From Cheilinus undulatus (taxonomy: Eukaryota > Chordata > Actinopteri > Labriformes > Labridae), in the NCBI RefSeq assembly GCF_018320785.1, contig NC_054867.1, forward strand, positions 33,111,855-33,175,854: a stretch of DNA of 64,000 bases, given 5' to 3'. A program made the translations under genes and the position numbers. The first letter of the stretch is position 1. Each line of letters opens with the position of its first letter. The notes beneath the pieces were generated by a model that was not told the origin of the DNA, ran no database searches, and worked only from the letters and a program-made list of their open reading frames with translations. This document shows, piece by piece, positions 59,880-64,000 of the stretch.

Positions 59880-60650
59880 AGGTCAGAGGTCTAACATCAA
59901 AGTAAAATTATGAATAGACCAGTTTTAGAAGTAGATAAGCAAACGGTAGGTTGCTTTAGCTTCATTAGCTTTAGCTGAAGTTGACATAGCTTTGCTAGCT
60001 ACCAAGTAAACCTTACCACGTAAGCCAAAGTAGCAAAGTTAGCTTTAGCAATGAGAGCTTTAGCAAAGGTAGCTAAAGCTAACATAGCTATACAAGCTAC
60101 ATAGATAACCAAGCTACATAGCTCACATAGCCTAGCTAACATTAGTTGCGTAGCTTCATTCGTATTAGTAGGTCCTTGATCTTTGTGAGCATTAGCTTTT
60201 GCTTTATTAGCTATGTATTTTGTTATATAGGTAGCTTATGCAGCTAACAGAGCTACGTGAGCTACATTTGCTTTGTAATTTTTTTCATGAAGGATGCACT
60301 TTTTCCATTAAGAAGCCTGTTTAGTCGGCTTTAACAAACATTTTATATTTAGGCTTTGCAGGCCAAGTTTTTAACTTTTAACTTTTGGCATCCTATTGTT
60401 ACCTTAACCTGCCAGTCTTGGTCAGGTCTCCCTTGAAAAAGATATCTTTGATCTCAGTGGGACTAGCCTGGTTAAATAAAGGTTAAAAAAAAAAAAGTTT
60501 AAACCAAGTTTGTAAGTTTTAGCATGTATTTCCATTCTGGCAGATGCGGTGTCTCACAGAAATGGTCTGTAAGAGGGGGTGTTTGAGAGCTACAGTCTGC
60601 AGTCAGAGCCCTCTTAAATGTTCAGACTCACTCTGTTAAACTGAACCAAT
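59880..60650 (-). repeat. AGCTA-rich dispersed element, copy C (reverse orientation)
   Basis: Core at about 59955-60285. On the - strand the flanks read CTTCTAAAACTGGTCTATTC and, at the far side, CCAGAATGGAAATACATGCT, matching copy A. A LINE-type 3' end (60395-60500) interrupts it. Confidence 0.65.
60395..60500 (+). mobile_element. Short retroposon 3' end inserted in copy C
   Basis: GGTCTCCCTTGAAAAAGATA, TCTCAGTGGGACTAGCCTGG and TTAAATAAAGGTTAAAAAA resemble the 3' terminus of common fish LINE/SINE repeats. The text is absent from AGCTA copy A, so it was inserted. Confidence 0.55.
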
Positions 60651-61249
60651 GCTCTCCTGTGACTGAAGATATCATAAACTGACATCACATACCTTATTTG
60701 TGTATTTTTAACCATTTTATCTTATTTGGATCTCAATTTTTTAATGTTGTTTATACACTGGTGAATGTGCAAGGCATCTGGTACCAGGCTGGCAAACTAC
60801 AGGTCCTGCTGTCACAACCCCAGTCCCACATTTAATCACTTTACTCCTCAACAGTTTCAGCCTAAAGCCAGAGGGCTCTTCTTTTAAACTCCTTCACCAA
60901 TTGAGGGTAAAAACATGTCATATGTATGGCTTCTTAATTGTTTTTTGGTACAAAACCCAACACATTAGCATTTAATCACCATTGTTCTCTAATCTACAGC
61001 CATTCATTCTCCAGGCCTGTTTTCACCTGCATAAAGGTCACTTTGAAATGTGGGAAGCAGTGTTTGTCCTCACCAAGTGATCTACGGTGCAAATAACCCC
61101 ATCTGTAGTAGTGTAAAGCCGAGCTTCTAGGTCAGGCCCTCTCCTAGAAAATAATCTAACACTGAATGGCAGTGAGAGTGTTAACCCCTGTGAATCACTT
61201 AAACATGCTGCTGTAATAGTCAACCCCATGGCACAACAGTGAGGTGTAT
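60651..61249. other. 3' flank of the GPR61-like gene
   Basis: Probably includes the 3' UTR of the - strand receptor. No clear poly(A) signal was picked out. Confidence 0.4.
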
Positions 61250-62527
61250 CTAACTGAACTCCTCTGGGATCTGTCCTGGTATCCTGAAACCAGTCTGTCC
61301 GCTCTGATCCAGAGTACTCCTGGGACTGGATGCTGCAAAGCTTGCCCGTGTCTCTATGCTGCAGCTCGTCCTGTGGAGGAACTGCAGGAAGTTCTCGTGA
61401 CCTGAGCCGTCGTGGCTTGAGACCGCCAGCTCCACGGGACGAGCCGAGTAGCATCGCCTGAGCTTGCTCAGCTCCTCTCTGATCTGCCTGTTCAGAAGCC
61501 CATAAAAAAATGGGTTGATAGCAAAGGAGGAATACGCCAGCCAGGTGACTGCCTCCTCCAAGTCGTCTGGAATCTTGGGTTTTGCATCAAGTGTCAGGTG
61601 AAAGTGAAAGGCAAAGTAAGGCAACCAGCAGATCAGAAACTGGCCGACAATGACCACTAGAGTTAGGGCGGCTTTGCCTCCTCCAAAAGGTCGATCACGG
61701 ATGACCCTACGGGGTGCATTGCGGGTTGTGATGATAGTAGTCTGGCTGTTTATAGAGTCAGAGCGATGCTTTAGTTGATTATTTGTCCACAATGGTAGAG
61801 GTCCATGCTGGCGGGCAGCCACACGGGCCACCTTGTAAACGTTACAGTAAACAGCAAAAATCACCACAGCAGGTAAGAGGAAACAGGTGACACTAAAGAG
61901 CAAGGAGAAGACTCGTCTGTGGTCACTGTGGCTCCAGTGTAGATAGCAGTGTGCAGCACTGATAGAGCTCAGACTTCTGTGTGAAGGCCAGCCAAACACT
62001 GTGGACAGCCCCAGCACCACAGAGGCCACCCACACCATCACTATCACAGCTGCAGTCAACTTCAGCGTCATCTTGACCTCATAGCGCATAGGATGGACTA
62101 TATAATAGTACCGCTCCACGCTGATGGCTGTGATGGTGAAGATGGAGGCAGCGATGAGGACCACATTGAGAAATACATAGATCTGGCACTCCAGGACCGT
62201 GAATGTAACACCGGCGAAGTAAGAAGAGCTGGAGACTATCCCAAGAGGCATGAGCAGGATGGCACACAGCAGGTCCACAGCACACAGGTGGCACACAAAG
62301 GCAAACTTCCTGAGGTGTGGAGCTTTAATGACAACGACCAGGACAGCAGTGTTGGCCACAAGCGCCAGAGCGTTGAGGGTCACCATGAAAAATATCCCTG
62401 TCAGGTCCTTGAAGCGTGTCTGCGGGTTTGGGAGAGTGCCCAGCTGCCTGCTGGGATATGAGGGCAGAGGTATCCAAATGGTTCTGCTGTCATTGTGCTC
62501 AGAGGTTAGAAGTGAGCTGTTCTCCAT
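61250..62527 (-). CDS. gpr61: GPR61-like orphan G-protein-coupled receptor
   Basis: A single-exon 425-aa rhodopsin-class GPCR with start ATG at 62527 (A at -3, G at +4). N-glycosylation sequons lie at N3 and N12. TM1 starts near residue 44, and C114 and C194 give the extracellular disulfide. The TM3 end is ERY (138-140) followed by YYIVHPMRYEVKMTL, nearly identical to human GPR61. Loop 3 has VARVAARQHGPLP and FGGGKAAL, TM6 is CWLPYFAF (300-307), TM7 is NPFFY (338-342), and the tail keeps ENFLQFL and FRIPGQI. GPR62 lacks these tail blocks, so GPR61 fits better; which teleost paralogue (gpr61 or gpr61-like) is open. Human GPR61 continues for about 25 residues after the FRIPGQI block; this copy stops five residues after it. 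GPR61 is a constitutively active brain orphan receptor in mammals. Confidence 0.93.
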   Translation of the reverse strand: MENSSLLTSEHNDSRTIWIPLPSYPSRQLGTLPNPQTRFKDLTGIFFMVTLNALALVANTAVLVVVIKAPHLRKFAFVCHLCAVDLLCAILLMPLGIVSSSSYFAGVTFTVLECQIYVFLNVVLIAASIFTITAISVERYYYIVHPMRYEVKMTLKLTAAVIVMVWVASVVLGLSTVFGWPSHRSLSSISAAHCYLHWSHSDHRRVFSLLFSVTCFLLPAVVIFAVYCNVYKVARVAARQHGPLPLWTNNQLKHRSDSINSQTTIITTRNAPRRVIRDRPFGGGKAALTLVVIVGQFLICWLPYFAFHFHLTLDAKPKIPDDLEEAVTWLAYSSFAINPFFYGLLNRQIREELSKLRRCYSARPVELAVSSHDGSGHENFLQFLHRTSCSIETRASFAASSPRSTLDQSGQTGFRIPGQIPEEFS

Positions 62528-62534
62528 GATTCAT
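62499..62534 (-). promoter_or_regulatory. uORF 2, overlapping the GPR61-like start
   Basis: ATG at 62534, seven nt upstream of the main ATG and in another frame: MNHGEQLTSNL then stop inside the receptor ORF. Because it overlaps the main start, ribosomes using it would miss the receptor. Confidence 0.55.
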
Positions 62535-62578
62535 TGTAAGGGTTTCAAAAAACACATCTCTGGTCCACACACCCCCAT
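62531..62578 (-). promoter_or_regulatory. uORF 1 of the GPR61-like gene
   Basis: ACCATGG context (strong Kozak) opens a 15-codon frame, MGVCGPEMCFLKPLQ, whose TGA overlaps the ATG of uORF 2 (ATGA). It would be present if the transcript begins at or above the acceptor near 62632. Confidence 0.6.
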
Positions 62579-62631
62579 GGTTCAGTGAAGGGACCAAAGG
62601 ATCCTTTAGGCACTGAACAAAACTCCTTGTT

Positions 62632-62655
62632 TCTGTGATGGAAAAAATAAAGAAT
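62632..62655 (-). other. Probable splice acceptor in the 5' UTR of the GPR61-like gene
   Basis: The - strand reads TTCTTTATTTTTTCCATCACAG, a strong pyrimidine tract and AG, 105 nt upstream of the ATG. This suggests an upstream non-coding exon and an otherwise intronless coding region. Confidence 0.5.
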
Positions 62656-64000
62656 ATTATAAGGAGGATATTATATTTAATAGTCTCTATCAATGCAAGC
62701 TGCTAACACAATCATAGCCTTTCACCTCTTACACATACACCACCAACATGTCAGTAAACAGATTACTATTTACACATCAAGCTGATTCTAAGCAACATGA
62801 GCATTCTTTTGCAAGTCCTGTGTTTGTTCTCCTGATGAATCAAAGTCCAATAATCATCTCTGTTAAATTAGTGTAGAGAAATAGAATCTATTGTTTTGTT
62901 TTACTGTTTTGTTTTATATGCATAGAGCTGTTGTAGAAAAACAGTATCACACTTGTGCTTGACTTGTACTGAATATTAGCATTGTTATAATTATTTCTAG
63001 CACTACTGATATTGCAAAATAATCACATCAGAGGGAAAGATGTTGTACTGGATATCAGCACTGCTGTGATTCAGGCATGAGGCCGAAGGGCTGTAATGTT
63101 AACTTTCTGCATTTCATAACAGCTGACTGAGGCAGAGTGATAGTATGTGTAATAGTGTAGTGAAGTAATGTTATACTCTGTATCAGCACCAGGGACGTAG
63201 CTCAGGATATTGAAGAAAGAATATTACACACACCCCCCCCATGCTATGCCCAGGATCAGCACTCATGAAATGTCTCATATCCAATCAGAATGCTTGGTTG
63301 AATCTCACATTTTTTTATTCAGCAATATCACAAGAAGTAGTAATGTTTAACTGAATTTCAGTCATATAGGCACAGACTCACAGACTGAGTGCCAGGGATA
63401 CTCACAGTGCTGATATTCTCAACCTCAAGTGTTATGTTAATCTTTAACAATAGTTCAATAACTATTTTAACAGAAAATGATTAAAAAAAAAAAAGCAACA
63501 CAATAAAAAAGGTCTATGTCCCGAGCTGGATCCTGCACTTTCTGTGATTAAACTGATATCACTGTTTTCCCCTTCCCTGCCTGATAGTCTTCAGCCACTA
63601 AGCGCTGTACCTCCACTTTCTAATGCCGGCTTTATGGAGGCTGAGATTACCCTGATGACATCATTATGGCACCATCATAGTTGACAAAGCTACCCCGAGC
63701 CGGAAAAAAACATGATGCTGAGTTGGACTTAAAAGATAAAATAGATTATTTTTAGGGGTTAAACTGGTAAAGCTTCCCTTACAGACCAAAGGGGATGAAA
63801 AAGAACCATTTCCTTACATTCATTCTATACTATACATTAATATTTAATCAATTAATATGAGTAAATCTAAACATCTAGATTCATACAGGCACCTGCGAGA
63901 GAACACACTCACACTGTACATACATTAAACATGAAAATAAGTTAACCCCTACACCATAATCAATATTAGCTCACATGTGTGGGATTATTTAAAAGGGATG
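62656..64000. other. No gene recognised
   Basis: Upstream flank of the GPR61-like gene. A poly-C run (about 63231-63240) and poly-A near 63484 were noted. The promoter and first exon of the receptor may lie here or beyond the window. Confidence 0.4.

Noticed and set aside
1..64000. CRISPR arrays, operons and bacterial regulatory features
   Set aside because: The DNA is vertebrate; tandem repeats seen are satellites and minisatellites without spacer structure.

Overview
The window looks like teleost fish DNA, probably from a spiny-rayed (percomorph-type) fish. It is AT-rich, gene-poor and intron-containing, and dense in DNA transposons, MITEs, tRNA-derived SINEs and degenerate tandem arrays. 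The two G-protein-coupled receptors and the caveolin are clearly vertebrate. The species is inferred from style only.

Three protein genes can be supported. (1) An isotocin (oxytocin-type) receptor, oxtr, lies on the + strand with coding exons at 25479-26403 and 33908-34170 (395 aa). A 7.5 kb intron splits it between TM6 and TM7, the classic position for this family. A probable 5' UTR exon/intron lies just upstream (donor after 25190, acceptor before 25319). (2) A caveolin lies on the - strand in three exons: 43629-43856, 43241-43428 and 39967-40117 (188 aa). Its third exon is short and was reconstructed here from splice sites; its exon pattern is that of the caveolin-2 class. (3) A single-exon orphan receptor of the GPR61 type lies on the - strand at 61250-62527 (425 aa), with two short upstream ORFs. 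Oxtr and the caveolin are tail to tail. In mammals OXTR sits beside CAV3, so this is a recognisable piece of that synteny block, but with a caveolin-2-class gene.

Layout: 0-25 kb is intergenic, with two decayed Tc1-like transposases (55-1065; 3329-3600), a LINE fragment (4690-5000), several MITEs, and a 2 kb tandem array (13.5-15.5 kb) broken by a long-inverted-repeat element and a SINE. 25-34 kb is oxtr; its intron holds a nested stack of elements (27.4-30.4 kb) and a SINE. 34-40 kb is oxtr 3' flank with dispersed repeats. 40-44 kb is the caveolin, with two repeats in its large intron. 44-61 kb is intergenic: a LINE reverse-transcriptase fragment, a Tc1-derived MITE pair (one split by a SINE), an unidentified exon-like reading frame (about 51.75-52.01 kb), a pentanucleotide satellite of about 0.9 kb, and three copies of an AGCTA-rich element. 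61-62.6 kb is the GPR61-like gene. The last 1.4 kb shows nothing recognisable.

The receptors and the caveolin are not an operon-like system. Both receptors act at the plasma membrane and the caveolin is a membrane-coat protein, but no functional link can be read from the DNA. The most novel material is in the repeats: a MULE-like non-autonomous family with 9-bp target duplications whose core may derive from a helicase-type ORF, an internally inverted copy of it, and head-plus-degenerate-array dispersed elements.
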